DNA of 64,000 nucleotides from Streptomyces purpureus. GTDB taxonomy: Bacteria; Actinomycetota; Actinomycetes; Streptomycetales; Streptomycetaceae. Both the position numbers and the translations under genes were made by a program. This document shows, piece after piece, positions 48,831 through 58,427 of the stretch (positions within the stretch are counted from its first letter, which is position 1; each line of letters begins with the position of its first letter). Under the pieces are notes generated by a model that saw only the letters and a list, made by a program, of their open reading frames with translations, was not told the DNA's origin and did not search any database. Location: contig NZ_BMQQ01000005.1 in assembly GCF_014648195.1 (NCBI RefSeq), positions 57,619 through 121,618 of the forward strand. The letters are read 5' to 3'.

Positions 48831-49495
48831 TCCCGCTCCCTGGCCACGGAGATGGCGAGTACCGCGAGCCAGCCTGCCACGAGCAGTACCTGGAGGCGTT
48901 GCCCGGCCCCCAGGGACCAGTTCCCCCGGCCGGCCTCGAAGGCGGCGACGGCGGCCAGGGTCCAGCCGGTGGCGGCGAGTTCGAGGACGACGAGGGCCGG
49001 TCCGGTACGGGCGAGGGGCGCCCAGATCCGGTAGCGGCGGGCGGCGACGGTGAGCGCCACTATCCCGGCGAGCGCCCCGGCCATGGCGAGGCTGGAGCTG
49101 ACGGCGTGGGCGGTGTGGGTGGCCGGGACGAGCCCGGCGGTCTCGCGGGCGGCGCACTCGGGGTCGACGGTGGGCGCGCAGCTGAGCGGCAGCCGGGAGT
49201 CGACGGCGGTGGCGGCGCCGAACAGCGCCAGGGCCGCCCATCCCACGACGGTCCAGGGCCGCCGCGGGAGCCGCAGCAGGGCCCACAGGGCTCCGGCGAG
49301 GAGGAGAAGCCCGGCGGCGAGGTCGGTGGCGCGGAACAGCCCGCCGAGGGGCTGGTCCGCGGCGGCGAGTTCGGAGACGTACGTACGGACGGGGTCGAGG
49401 CCGGTCTGTATGACGACTTCGAGCACCCACGCGGTGTACACGAGCGCGCCGAGGGCGAGGAGGAGGGCGACAGGGCGAGCACCACGTGTGGACAT
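48827..49495 (-). CDS. DUF998 membrane protein
   Basis: A 222-aa protein with six hydrophobic segments and the pattern LDPVRTYVSELAAADQPLGGLFRATDL after the first helix, typical of DUF998. Conserved TAHAVSSSLA lies in a middle helix. Role unknown, presumably a membrane enzyme or sensor. The ATG at 49495 has TAGGCT about 10 nt upstream. It is first in a coupled pair with the alpha/beta hydrolase. Confidence 0.82.
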   Translation of the reverse strand: MSTRGARPVALLLALGALVYTAWVLEVVIQTGLDPVRTYVSELAAADQPLGGLFRATDLAAGLLLLAGALWALLRLPRRPWTVVGWAALALFGAATAVDSRLPLSCAPTVDPECAARETAGLVPATHTAHAVSSSLAMAGALAGIVALTVAARRYRIWAPLARTGPALVVLELAATGWTLAAVAAFEAGRGNWSLGAGQRLQVLLVAGWLAVLAISVARERD

Positions 49496-49607
49496 AGTGG
49501 GAGGAAGCCTACGCGCGCGGGGCCGCGTTCCGGCGGGCGGGGGGACGGGACGCGGCGCGCGGTACGCCGCCACGCCGACGCATACCGGGTGGGGGTAGGG
49601 TGCGGGC

Positions 49608-50105
49608 GTGGTGACTCGGCGGCGCGGGAGCGAGGGGCGGTACGGGCGGTGGCTGCTGCTCGTGGCGTTGCTCTTCGGCATCGTCACCATGCATACGCTG
49701 GGCCACCCGTCGGCCCACGGAAGCGACCACGGAACCAGCCACGGCCCGCAGGGCCCCACGGCGGAGGCCGGAGCACACCGCCCCGCCACCCCCGACTTCC
49801 ATGGCTCCCACGAGCCCCCCGCCGAGGCCGTACACGTCCCCGCACCCGCACCCGCCGCGGCGAACGCCGCCGACCACGCCGCGCCCAGCACGAGCCACGG
49901 CGGTGAAGGCCAGGGGTTCGACCCGGCGTCGGTGTGCCTGGCCGTGCTCGGGGCGCTCGGCGTGGCCCTGCTGATCGTGCGGCTGGTCGTACGGCGCTCG
50001 GGCACCGCGCTGGTCGTCGTGGACGGCCGGCGGCTGCGGGCGCTGTGGCCGATCCCCCCGCCGCCGAGGACGCACCTCACCCTCCTGTCGGTGCTGCGCA
50101 TCTAG
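49608..50105 (+). CDS. His-rich DUF6153-like membrane protein
   Basis: A 165-aa protein with one helix near residues 13-32, a His/Ser/Pro-rich external region (HSDHGTSHGPQG-type runs), and a second helix at about 108-130. The gene begins with GTG, 6 nt after TAGGGT (49596-49601), so it is likely leaderless. It precedes a multicopper oxidase gene in the same direction, 81 nt away. The His content suggests metal binding; a role beside the oxidase is inference. Confidence 0.75.
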   Translation: MVTRRRGSEGRYGRWLLLVALLFGIVTMHTLGHPSAHGSDHGTSHGPQGPTAEAGAHRPATPDFHGSHEPPAEAVHVPAPAPAAANAADHAAPSTSHGGEGQGFDPASVCLAVLGALGVALLIVRLVVRRSGTALVVVDGRRLRALWPIPPPPRTHLTLLSVLRI

Positions 50106-50186
50106 GAGCGCCCGGCCGCCCACGCGGCCCGTCGCGCCCTTTTCCGTACGCAGCAACACCGACACCCGCACGAGGTGCACCCAGTC

Positions 50187-51833
50187 ATGTCCAAGCAGCA
50201 CACCCGCCGCGCCGTGCTCGGCGCGGGAATCGCCGTCGCCGGTACGGAACTTCTCTCCGCCTGCTCGACCCCCGCGTCCGGCCCCGACGCCGGCGCCGGC
50301 CCCGGTTTCGTCGCGCCCGACGGCAAGGAGGTCGCCGCCGCCGAGGCCCGGCGCGCCCGGGGACCCGTCCGAGAGGTGCGGCTCACCGCCACCCCGACCG
50401 CGCTCGAACTGGGCGCCGGCCGGACCGTCAAGTCCTGGGCGTACGGCGACCGGTTGCCCGGCAAGGAGGTCCGGGTCACCGCGGGCGACACCCTCGCCCT
50501 CACCCTCGCCAACCACCTGCCCGCCGCCACCTCCCTGCACTGGCACGGCCTCGCCCTGCGCAACGACATGGACGGCGTCCCGGGCCTGACCCAGCAGGAG
50601 ATCCGGCCGGGCGGACAGTTCGCGTACCGCTTCGCGGTGCCGCACCCCGGGACGTACTGGTTCCATCCGCACTCCGGCGTCCAGCAGGACCGTGGACTGT
50701 ACGCGCCGCTGATCGTGGAGGATCCCAAGGAGCCGCTGGCCTACGACAAGGAGTGGGTCGTCGTCCTCGACGACTGGGTCGACGGCGTGGACGGCTCGAC
50801 CCCGGACGGGGTGCTGGCGGAGCTGCGCAAGGGCATGGCGCCGGGCATGGACCACGGCGGCGGCACCGGCGGCAGCACGAGCAGCGGCGGCTCAGGCTCC
50901 AGCTCCGGGTCCGGCTCCGGCTCCGGCGGTCATGAGGGTCACAGCATGTCCATGAAGATGGACGGGTCGCCATCCCCGGCCGCCCCCTCCCCCACCGGCC
51001 CCTCCCGGATGATGATGGGCGCCACCAGCGACCTCCTCGGCGGGGACGCCGGTGACGTCGCCTACCCGCACTACCTGATCAACGGCCGTACCCCCGAGGC
51101 CCCCACCGAGTTCCGCGCCAGGCCGGGCGACCGCATCCGGCTGCGGATCATCAACGCGGGAGGCGACACCGCCTTCCGGGTCGCCCTCGGCGGCCACCGG
51201 CTCACCGTCACCCACACCGACGGCTTCCCGGTCCGCCACGCCCCCGCGGACGCCCTGCTGCTCGGCATGGGGGAGCGCTACGACGTCCTGGTCACCGCGG
51301 GCGACGGGGTCTTCCCGCTCACGGCCGTCGCCGAGGGCAAGAAGGCGGCGGCCCTGGCCGTTCTGCGCACCGGTGGCGGCGCGGCGCCCACCGCGTCCGT
51401 ACGGCCCAGGGAGCTGTCCGGGCAGGTGCTCACCGCGGACCGCCTCAGGGCCGACCCGTCGGTGGCGCTGCCCGCCCGTACGCCCGACCGGACGATCCGC
51501 ATCAAGCTCACCGGCGGGATGGCGGCGTACGACTGGGCCTTCGACGGGCAGCCGTACACGCCCGGGCGGCGGCACGCGGTGAAGGCGGGTGAGCGGGTGC
51601 GGATCGAGTTCACCAACACGACCACGATGTGGCATCCGCTCCATCTGCACGGCCACACGTTCGCCCTGGCGAACGTGGCCGGCGGGCCCCGCAAGGACAC
51701 GGCGGTGATCCTGCCCAACGCCACCCTGGCCGTGGACTTCGACGCCGACAACCCGGGTCTGTGGATGGTCCACTGCCACAACGTCTACCACTCGGAGGCG
51801 GGGATGATGACGGTCGTCGGATACCGGAGCTGA
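50187..51833 (+). CDS. Tat-exported lipoprotein multicopper oxidase
   Basis: A 548-aa three-domain oxidase. The N-terminus has a twin-Arg motif (HTRRAVLG) and the lipobox LLSAC (Cys26), so it is exported folded and lipid-anchored. Copper ligands: HWH (118-120), HPH (160-162), HPLHLHGH (about 483-490) and HCHNVYH with the axial Met (about 529-540). A Gly/Ser/His/Met-rich insert (about 215-280, including MSMKMDG and MMMG) lies between domains, as in copper-tolerance oxidases such as CueO. It probably oxidises Cu(I) or phenolics. GAGGTG lies 9 nt before the ATG. Confidence 0.93.
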   Translation: MSKQHTRRAVLGAGIAVAGTELLSACSTPASGPDAGAGPGFVAPDGKEVAAAEARRARGPVREVRLTATPTALELGAGRTVKSWAYGDRLPGKEVRVTAGDTLALTLANHLPAATSLHWHGLALRNDMDGVPGLTQQEIRPGGQFAYRFAVPHPGTYWFHPHSGVQQDRGLYAPLIVEDPKEPLAYDKEWVVVLDDWVDGVDGSTPDGVLAELRKGMAPGMDHGGGTGGSTSSGGSGSSSGSGSGSGGHEGHSMSMKMDGSPSPAAPSPTGPSRMMMGATSDLLGGDAGDVAYPHYLINGRTPEAPTEFRARPGDRIRLRIINAGGDTAFRVALGGHRLTVTHTDGFPVRHAPADALLLGMGERYDVLVTAGDGVFPLTAVAEGKKAAALAVLRTGGGAAPTASVRPRELSGQVLTADRLRADPSVALPARTPDRTIRIKLTGGMAAYDWAFDGQPYTPGRRHAVKAGERVRIEFTNTTTMWHPLHLHGHTFALANVAGGPRKDTAVILPNATLAVDFDADNPGLWMVHCHNVYHSEAGMMTVVGYRS

Positions 51834-51842
51834 CCCTTCCGC

Positions 51843-51884
51843 GAGCGGTGGGGCGCCCGCCACGTGGGGCGCCCCACACCGCTC
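51843..51884 (+). terminator. Hairpin after multicopper oxidase
   Basis: GAGCGGTGGGGC at 51843 pairs with the segment ending CACCGCTC at 51884, with a one-base bulge. It lies directly after the stop codon and before the NAD synthetase promoter. Confidence 0.6.
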
Positions 51885-51912
51885 CGTCCCGACATTGCGT
51901 CGCTTTGACGAT

Positions 51913-51924
51913 TACACTGGACGC
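51913..51924 (+). promoter_or_regulatory. nadE: Leaderless promoter -10 box of nadE
   Basis: TACACT at 51913-51918 lies 6 nt before the GTG start codon; no ribosome site is present. Confidence 0.6.
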
Positions 51925-53679
51925 GTGCCTCAACTACGCCTCGCCCTGAATCAGATCGACTCGACCGTCGGTGATCTCGCCGGCAACGCCGAGGCGATCG
52001 TGCACTGGACCCGGCACGCCGCGGAGCAGGGGGCGCATCTCGTCGCCTTCCCCGAGATGGTGCTGACCGGCTACCCCGTCGAGGACCTCGCCCTGCGCTC
52101 GTCGTTCGTCGAGGCGTCCCGGGCCGCGCTGCGCGCGCTGGCCGCACGTCTCGACGCCGAGGGCTTCGGGGAGCTGCCGGTCGTCGTCGGCTACCTCGAC
52201 CGCGCCGAGCGCGCCGTCCCGACGTACGGCCAGCCGGCGGGCGCGCCGCAGAACGCGGCGGCGGTGCTGCACCGCGGCCGGGTGGCGCTCAGCTTCGCCA
52301 AGCACCACCTGCCGAACTACGGCGTCTTCGACGAGTTCCGCTACTTCGTGCCCGGCGACACGATGCCCGTGGTCCGGGTCCACGGCATCGACGTGGCGCT
52401 GGCCATCTGCGAGGACCTGTGGCAGGACGGCGGACGGGTCCCGGCGGCCCGTTCCGCGGGCGCCGGGCTGCTGCTGTCGGTCAACGCCTCGCCGTACGAG
52501 CAGAACAAGGACGACACCCGCCTGGAGCTGGTGCGCAAGCGCGCCCAGGAGGCGGGCTGCACGCTCGCGTATCTGGCGATGATGGGCGGCCAGGACGAGC
52601 TGGTCTTCGACGGCGACTCGATCGTCGTCGACCGGGACGGCGAAGTGATCGCGCGTGCGCCGCAGTTCTCCGAGGGCAGCATGATCCTCGACCTCGACCT
52701 GCCGGCCGGGGCGGCGGAGCCGGTGACCGGCGTCGTCGACGACGGGCTGCGCATCGATCGGGTGGTCCTCTCCGAGGAGCCGCTCGCGCCGTACGAACCG
52801 GAGCTGACGGGTGGTTACGCGGACCGCCTGGACGACGACGAGGAGGTGTACTCGGCGCTGGTGGTGGGCCTGCGGGCGTACGCCGCGAAGAACGGCTTCC
52901 GGTCCGTGCTGATCGGCCTGTCCGGCGGTATCGACTCGGCGCTGGTCGCCGCGATCGCCTGCGACGCACTGGGCGCCCAGAACGTGTACGGCGTCTCGAT
53001 GCCGTCCAAGTACTCCTCGGACCACTCCAAGGACGACGCGGCCGAGCTCGCCCGGCGTACCGGCCTCAACTTCCGTACGGTGTCGATCGCGCCGATGTTC
53101 GACGCGTACATGGGCGCGCTGGACCTCACCGGGCTCGCCGAGGAGAACCTCCAGTCCCGGATGCGCGGCACGCTGCTGATGGCGCTCTCCAACGAGGAGG
53201 GCCACATCGTCCTCGCGCCGGGCAACAAGTCCGAGCTGGCGGTGGGCTATTCGACGCTGTACGGCGACTCGGTCGGCGCGTACGGGCCGATCAAGGACGT
53301 CTACAAGACGTCGGTCTTCCGGCTTGCGCGCTGGCGCAACCGCGCCGCCGAGGAGCGCGGGCAGACGCCGCCGATCCCGGAGAACTCCCTCACCAAGCCG
53401 CCGAGCGCCGAGCTGCGCCCGGGGCAGGTCGACACGGACTCGCTGCCCGACTACGAGACCCTGGACCGGGTCCTGGAGCTGTACGTGGACCGGGACCAGG
53501 GCCGGGAGGCGATCGTGGCGGCCGGGTACGACGAGGAGCTGGTCACCCGCACCGTGCGGCTGGTGGACACGGCCGAGTACAAGCGCCGCCAGTACCCGCC
53601 GGGCACCAAGATCTCGGCGAAGGGCTTCGGCAAGGACCGTCGGCTGCCGATCACCAACCGCTGGCGGGAACACGCCTGA
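51925..53679 (+). CDS. nadE: Glutamine-dependent NAD+ synthetase
   Basis: A 584-aa two-domain enzyme that converts deamido-NAD+ to NAD+ with glutamine-derived ammonia. The N-terminal nitrilase-type glutaminase shows FPEMVLTGYP (Glu), HHLPNYGVFDEFRYF (Lys region) and AICEDLWQDGG (Cys). The C-terminal synthetase has the PP-loop GLSGGIDSALVAAIACDALG and later GNKSELAVGYSTLYGD and KISAKGFGKDRRLP. A GTG start 6 nt after TACACT marks a leaderless gene. A longer frame to 51895 lacks support. Confidence 0.95.
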   Translation: MPQLRLALNQIDSTVGDLAGNAEAIVHWTRHAAEQGAHLVAFPEMVLTGYPVEDLALRSSFVEASRAALRALAARLDAEGFGELPVVVGYLDRAERAVPTYGQPAGAPQNAAAVLHRGRVALSFAKHHLPNYGVFDEFRYFVPGDTMPVVRVHGIDVALAICEDLWQDGGRVPAARSAGAGLLLSVNASPYEQNKDDTRLELVRKRAQEAGCTLAYLAMMGGQDELVFDGDSIVVDRDGEVIARAPQFSEGSMILDLDLPAGAAEPVTGVVDDGLRIDRVVLSEEPLAPYEPELTGGYADRLDDDEEVYSALVVGLRAYAAKNGFRSVLIGLSGGIDSALVAAIACDALGAQNVYGVSMPSKYSSDHSKDDAAELARRTGLNFRTVSIAPMFDAYMGALDLTGLAEENLQSRMRGTLLMALSNEEGHIVLAPGNKSELAVGYSTLYGDSVGAYGPIKDVYKTSVFRLARWRNRAAEERGQTPPIPENSLTKPPSAELRPGQVDTDSLPDYETLDRVLELYVDRDQGREAIVAAGYDEELVTRTVRLVDTAEYKRRQYPPGTKISAKGFGKDRRLPITNRWREHA

Positions 53680-53693
53680 CGGCGCGGCGGCCG

Positions 53694-54710
53694 CTACATC
53701 GTCACGCGGGCCGCGATCGGCAGGTGGTCGCTGTCGGTGGCCGGGAGCGTCCAGGACGAGACCGGCTCGACGCCCTTGACCATGATCTGGTCGATGCGGG
53801 CCATCGGGAAGGACGCGGGCCAGCTGAAGCCGAAGCCGTCGCCGGCCGCGCCCTGGGTGGAGCGCATCTGGGACGTGACGGCGTTGAGGGAACGGTCGTT
53901 CATGGTGCCGTTGAGGTCGCCGAGCAGGATCACCCGCCGTACCTGCTCGGCGGCGATGGCCTCGCCGAGCTGGTCGGCGCTGTTGTCGCGCTGGTTGGCG
54001 GTGAACCCTGCGTTCAGCTTGACCCGCACGGACGGGAGATGGGCGACGTAGACGGCGACCTCGCCGTGCGGGGTGGTGACCGTGGAGCGCATGGCGCGGG
54101 TCCAGCCCATGCGGATGTCGACGGGGCGGGTGTCGCTCATGGGGTACTTGCTCCACAGCCCGACCGTGCCCTGCACGTCGTGGTATTTGTACGTGTCGGC
54201 CAGCGCCTTCTCGTACACCGGGACCATGTCGGCCTTGAGCTCCTCCAGGGCCACCACGTCCGCGCCGGAGGCGGCGACCTTACGGGCCGTGCCCTCGGGG
54301 TCGGGGTTGTCGGCGTTGACGTTGTGGGTGGCGACGGTGAGGTCGCCGCCCGCGGCGGACTTGTCGGTCATCAGCCCGCCGAAGAAGTTGAGCCACACGA
54401 CCGCCGGGAGCAGCAGGGCGATCAGGGCGGTGGCGGAGCGCCGCAGCAGGGCCAGGGCGAGCAGCAGCGGCACGAAGATGCCGAGCCACGGCAGGAACGT
54501 CTCGGTGAGGCTGCCGAGGTTGCCGATCCGGTTGGGGATCTCGGCGTGGAAGACCATCGTGAGCGTGAGCAGCACCGCGCAGACGGCGAGCACGATGCCC
54601 CGCCGCCAGATGCCCGGGTCGCCGCGCCAGCGGTCGAGGACCGTCCGGGCCCGGGGTGCGGAAGCCTCCGCGCCGCCGTGTCCGGTCTCCGTCATGTCCA
54701 ACCGAGCCAT
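53694..54710 (-). CDS. Membrane-anchored endonuclease/exonuclease/phosphatase family protein
   Basis: A 338-aa protein with three helices in the first 130 residues and an extracellular EEP domain: THNVNADN, ALEELKADM, VAHLPS, LLGDLNGTMNDRS and a final TDSDHLPIAA. These residues are the metal and catalytic positions of DNase-I/sphingomyelinase-type phosphodiesterases. The natural substrate outside the cell could be nucleic acid or a phospholipid. ATG 54710 (MARLDM) is used; an internal ATG at 54695 is also possible. Confidence 0.85.
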   Translation of the reverse strand: MARLDMTETGHGGAEASAPRARTVLDRWRGDPGIWRRGIVLAVCAVLLTLTMVFHAEIPNRIGNLGSLTETFLPWLGIFVPLLLALALLRRSATALIALLLPAVVWLNFFGGLMTDKSAAGGDLTVATHNVNADNPDPEGTARKVAASGADVVALEELKADMVPVYEKALADTYKYHDVQGTVGLWSKYPMSDTRPVDIRMGWTRAMRSTVTTPHGEVAVYVAHLPSVRVKLNAGFTANQRDNSADQLGEAIAAEQVRRVILLGDLNGTMNDRSLNAVTSQMRSTQGAAGDGFGFSWPASFPMARIDQIMVKGVEPVSSWTLPATDSDHLPIAARVTM

Positions 54711-54901
54711 ACCGCTGTCCTCACTGCCTTGCCGTGCTCTCCGTCCCGGGCTCGACACTAGGCGATGGGGGACGGCCGTACTGCCACGAGGACGACCGTG
54801 CGGCGCGGCGGGTTCCGGTGGGTGGCGGTGTGAACCGGGCTGTGACAGAACGCGCATAAACGGACGGCTGCGGCAAGGGCGTACGGATGTGTGCCGCGTC
54901 G

Positions 54902-55549
54902 TCAGGACGGGGGGCGTACGCCGCCGAGGACGGCGTCGACGATCTGGGCGGGGAGTCCGGCGTCGAGCGGGGCCCCCGGGCGTATGACGCTGCGCAGCAG
55001 CAGCGGTCCGACGAAGAGGTCGTCGATGAGCTCGATGTCGAGGTCGGCGCGGATCTCGCCGGTCCGCACACCGCGGCGCAGGACGTCGCGGGTGAGGGTG
55101 CGGCGGGGTTCGATGACGGTGCGGTGGTACGCCTCCCAGAGCTTGGGATAGCTCTGCATCTGGGCGAAGACGTTGTGCAGGAGGGCGGAGGAGCGCTTGG
55201 CGAGGCCGCGCTGCCGCAGGGCCTCCAGGAGGGCGACGAGGTCGTCGCGGACGGAGGTGCCGGGCAGGACGGGGTCGGGGGGTTCGACGGAGCGCAGGAG
55301 GTCGACGAAGAGTTCCTCCTTGCCGGGCCAGCGGCGGTAGATGGTGGCCTTGCCGACGCCGGCGGTGCGGGCGATCCGTTCGATGGAGACCTCGGCGAGC
55401 GGGACGCCCTGTTCCAGGAGGGCGACGGCGCCGTCGAGGATGGCCTGCTCGGCCGCCTCGCTGCGCGGACGTCCGCGGCGGCCGGGCCCCGGGCCTCGCT
55501 GTTCGTCCTGCTGCCCGAGGGACACGTCCGCACCGCCTCTCGTCGCCAC
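54902..55549 (-). CDS. TetR-family regulator of the adjacent MFS exporter
   Basis: A 215-aa regulator. After a Gly/Arg-rich leader, the helix-turn-helix is in AILDGAVALLEQGVPLAEVSIERIARTAGVGKATIYRRWPGKEELF (about residues 32-80), then a TetR_C-type ligand domain. It is 27 nt downstream of the MFS gene and co-transcribed with it, so it controls its own synthesis through the palindrome upstream of the MFS gene. Start could also be the GTG at 55522. Confidence 0.9.
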   Translation of the reverse strand: MATRGGADVSLGQQDEQRGPGPGRRGRPRSEAAEQAILDGAVALLEQGVPLAEVSIERIARTAGVGKATIYRRWPGKEELFVDLLRSVEPPDPVLPGTSVRDDLVALLEALRQRGLAKRSSALLHNVFAQMQSYPKLWEAYHRTVIEPRRTLTRDVLRRGVRTGEIRADLDIELIDDLFVGPLLLRSVIRPGAPLDAGLPAQIVDAVLGGVRPPS

Positions 55550-55576
55550 CGCTCGGCACTCGCCGGGGTGGTCATC

Positions 55577-57202
55577 TCATGAACGTACCGATTCTCGCTG
55601 GTCGTCCCCGCTGCTGTCGTCGGGGGCCGGGGCCGCCGGGGGCCGGGCCTGGGCCTGGCGGGGCAGGAAGACCGCCACGACGACCGCGCCGGCCACGGCG
55701 ACGGCCGCCGAGCAGAGGGCGGTGGTGTGCATGGCGTCGAGAAAGGCGTCATGGGCGGGTGTGACCAGGGATTTCCCGGCCGCGCCGAGGCTCTCGGCGG
55801 CGGCCAGAGTGGCCTCGACGGACTCCCCGGCCGCTTCCCGGGCCCCGGCGGGCAGGGCGCCGAGGTGTCCTTCGATCGCGCCCCGGTAGGTGGCGGAGAG
55901 CACGGAGCCGATGACGGCGACACCCAGTGCCCCGCCGACCTGGCGGAAGGTGTTGCTGACGGCCGAGCCGGAGCCGGCCTTCTCGCGGGGCAGGGACTGC
56001 ATGACGGAGACGGTGACGGGGGGCATGACGTGGGCCATGCCGACGCCCTGGACGAAGAAGACGGTCTCCAGGACCCACAGCGGGGTCGTGGCGTCGAAGA
56101 AGGCGAAGGCGGCGAGCCCGGCGCCGACCAGGAGCATGCCGGCCGTGCAGACGCTCCGGGCGCCGAAGCGGCGTACCACGAGCCGGGCGCGGGGCGCGAG
56201 GACCATTTGGGCGACGGCCATGGGCAGGATCAGCAGCCCGGCCTGGAGGGGGGTGTAGCCGCGCACGCTCTGCAGGTAGAAGGCGGAGAAGAAGGTCACG
56301 CCGAGTACCGCGAAGAAGATGAGCGCGATGGCGGTGACGGCGGCGGAGAAGGCCGGGTCGCGGAAGTAGGCGAGGTCCATGGCCGGGTGGTCGCTGCGCT
56401 TCTCGTGCAGGACGAAGACGGCGAGGACGGCGACTCCGGCGAGCAGCGGCAGGAGCACGGTGGTGTCGGTGAAGTCGGCCAGCTCGCCGCCGCGGATGAT
56501 GCCGTACACCAGCAGGACGAGGCCGACGACGGAGAGCACCACCCCGAGGGGGTCGATCCGGCCGGGCCGGGGGTCCTTGGAGTCGGGGACGAGGATCACC
56601 ATCGCGATGAGCGAGACGACCACGACGGGGACGTTGATCAGGAAGATCGAGCCCCACCAGAAGTGCTCGAGGAGGAGGCCGCCGGTGATGGGGCCGATGG
56701 CGATGGCCAGTCCGACCCCGCCGGCCCAGATCCCCATGGCCTTGGGCTGCTCCTCGCGGTCGAAGACGTTCATCAGGACGGCGAGGGTGGCGGGCATGAC
56801 GAAGGCCGAGCCGAAGCCCATCACGGCGCGGTGGACGATCAGCTCGCCGGGTGAGTGGGAGAAGGCGGCCATGGCGGAGCCGAGACCGAAGACGGCGATC
56901 CCGAGGATCAGCACCTTCTTTCGGCCGAACCGGTCGCCGAGGATGCCCGCGGTGAACAGCAGACCGGCGAAGACGAGCGTGTAGGAGTTGATGGACCACT
57001 CCAGCTCGCTCTGGGTTGCGCCGATGCCGGTGGGTGCGGGGCTCGCGATGGTCTTGACGGCGACGTTGAGGATCGAGCTGTCCAGGACGACGACGAGCAG
57101 GACGAGCATGAGGACGCCGAGGACGGCCCAGCGACGGCGGTGCACGGCCTCGGGGATGGGTGGGCCTTGGGGGCCGGGGGTCGTGGACTTGGGCGGGGAC
57201 AT
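55577..57202 (-). CDS. MFS drug exporter, DHA2 (14-TM) type
   Basis: A 541-aa transporter with about 14 helices. Motifs of the DHA2 family are present: [13 protein letters not shown] in the first helix, [20 protein letters not shown] (motif A) and a [23 protein letters not shown] (motif C region). It would export hydrophobic drugs with protons. ATG 57202 is 7 nt from a TAGCGT box (57210-57215, minus strand), so it may be leaderless; the frame also extends to a GTG at 57211. It is first in an operon with tetR, and its promoter holds a near-perfect operator. Confidence 0.93.
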   Translation of the reverse strand: MSPPKSTTPGPQGPPIPEAVHRRRWAVLGVLMLVLLVVVLDSSILNVAVKTIASPAPTGIGATQSELEWSINSYTLVFAGLLFTAGILGDRFGRKKVLILGIAVFGLGSAMAAFSHSPGELIVHRAVMGFGSAFVMPATLAVLMNVFDREEQPKAMGIWAGGVGLAIAIGPITGGLLLEHFWWGSIFLINVPVVVVSLIAMVILVPDSKDPRPGRIDPLGVVLSVVGLVLLVYGIIRGGELADFTDTTVLLPLLAGVAVLAVFVLHEKRSDHPAMDLAYFRDPAFSAAVTAIALIFFAVLGVTFFSAFYLQSVRGYTPLQAGLLILPMAVAQMVLAPRARLVVRRFGARSVCTAGMLLVGAGLAAFAFFDATTPLWVLETVFFVQGVGMAHVMPPVTVSVMQSLPREKAGSGSAVSNTFRQVGGALGVAVIGSVLSATYRGAIEGHLGALPAGAREAAGESVEATLAAAESLGAAGKSLVTPAHDAFLDAMHTTALCSAAVAVAGAVVVAVFLPRQAQARPPAAPAPDDSSGDDQRESVRS

Positions 57203-57220
57203 ACCTTTCACGCTACGCTT

Positions 57221-57251
57221 TTTTCGATACGGGACCGTCTCGTATCGAAAA
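57221..57251. promoter_or_regulatory. TetR-type operator palindrome
   Basis: Arms 57221-57231 (TTTTCGATACG) and 57241-57251 (CGTATCGAAAA) are exact inverted copies. Within the 9-nt centre GAC-C-GTC is again symmetric, so only one position of the 31-bp site breaks symmetry. It lies just upstream of the MFS -10 box. Confidence 0.75.
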
Positions 57252-57394
57252 GTGTTGCCTCATGTGACGCCGGATGACCGACGCGTGAAGTGATGTGAAC
57301 GGCCCCACTTCCCCGAGCGCGGCACGAGGTGCCACCATGGATGTGGTCCGGGGACGCCACAGGGCGCCTCGAGATGACGAAGGAGCCGTGCACC

Positions 57395-58258
57395 ATGACG
57401 CTTCAGGCTGCCCAGAAGCATCCCGCCGACAGCAGCAAGGCGCTGTACGGCGGCAAGGGCACTCGCCGCATCACCGTCCACGACATCGCCGCCGCCAAGG
57501 AGCGCGGCGAGAAGTGGCCCATGCTCACCGCCTACGACGCGATGACCGCGTCCGTGTTCGACGAGGCCGGCATTCCGGTGCTCCTCGTCGGCGACTCCAT
57601 GGGCAACTGCCATCTCGGCTACGACACCACCGTGCCCGTCACGATGGACGAGATGACCCTGCTCTCCGCCGCCGTCGTACGGGGCACCAAGCGCGCCCTG
57701 GTCGTCGGCGACCTCCCCTTCGGCTCGTACCAGGAAGGCCCGGTACAGGCCCTGCGCAGCGCGACCCGGCTGGTCAAGGACGCGGGCGTGGGCGCCGTCA
57801 AGCTGGAGGGCGGCGAGCGGTCGCTGCCGCAGACCGAGCTGCTGGTCCAGGCCGGCATCCCGGTGATGTCACACCTCGGTCTGACACCGCAGTCCGTGAA
57901 CACCATGGGCTACCGCGTCCAGGGCCGCAGCGACGAGGCCGCCCACCGGCTGCTCAGCGACGCGAAGGCGGCGCAGGACGCGGGCGCGTTCGCCGTCGTC
58001 CTGGAGCTCGTACCGGCCGAGCTGGCCGCCGAGGTGACCCGTTCCCTGCACATCCCGACCATCGGGATCGGCGCGGGCCCGGACACCGACGCGCAGGTCC
58101 TCGTCTGGACCGACATGGCCGGTCTGACCGGAGGCAAGGTGCCGCGCTTCACCAAGCAGTACGCGAACCTGCGGGCGACGCTCGGCGACGCGGCGCGCGC
58201 GTTCGCCGAGGACGTGGCCGTCTCCGCCTTCCCGGCCGAGGAGCACACGTTCCACTAG
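57395..58258 (+). CDS. panB: 3-methyl-2-oxobutanoate hydroxymethyltransferase PanB
   Basis: A 287-aa enzyme of pantothenate (coenzyme A) synthesis that transfers a hydroxymethyl group from methylene-tetrahydrofolate to ketoisovalerate. Motifs: MLTAYDAMTASVFDEAGIPVLLVGDSMG, VKLEGG, HLGLTPQ, ELVPAELA and IGIGAGPDTDAQVLVW, including Asp/Glu metal ligands. AAGGAG lies 9 nt before the ATG at 57395; earlier in-frame codons are not supported. It is divergent from the MFS gene. Confidence 0.95.
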   Translation: MTLQAAQKHPADSSKALYGGKGTRRITVHDIAAAKERGEKWPMLTAYDAMTASVFDEAGIPVLLVGDSMGNCHLGYDTTVPVTMDEMTLLSAAVVRGTKRALVVGDLPFGSYQEGPVQALRSATRLVKDAGVGAVKLEGGERSLPQTELLVQAGIPVMSHLGLTPQSVNTMGYRVQGRSDEAAHRLLSDAKAAQDAGAFAVVLELVPAELAAEVTRSLHIPTIGIGAGPDTDAQVLVWTDMAGLTGGKVPRFTKQYANLRATLGDAARAFAEDVAVSAFPAEEHTFH

Positions 58259-58313
58259 GTTCCACCGTCCGGCCGGATCCCCGGCCGGTTACTGAGCCAT
58301 AGCGGCACAGACG

Positions 58314-58348
58314 ACAGCCCGCCGACTTCCCCCATCGGCGGGCTGTCG
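58314..58348 (+). terminator. Terminator after panB
   Basis: Arms 58314-58326 and 58336-58348 pair perfectly over 13 bp with a 9-nt loop. Confidence 0.8.
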
Positions 58349-58427
58349 GTCGTCCGGAGGCCGTCCGCGGGTCGCCTGTCGGCGGCTTGTCGGTGGATTG
58401 TCGGTGGCGGCTGGTCTCCTAGGGGAC

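Noticed and set aside
49509..50855. Minus-strand frame of 448 codons opposite the His-rich gene and the oxidase start
   Set aside because: Gly/Arg-rich shadow; the plus strand has leaderless promoter, Tat signal and copper motifs.
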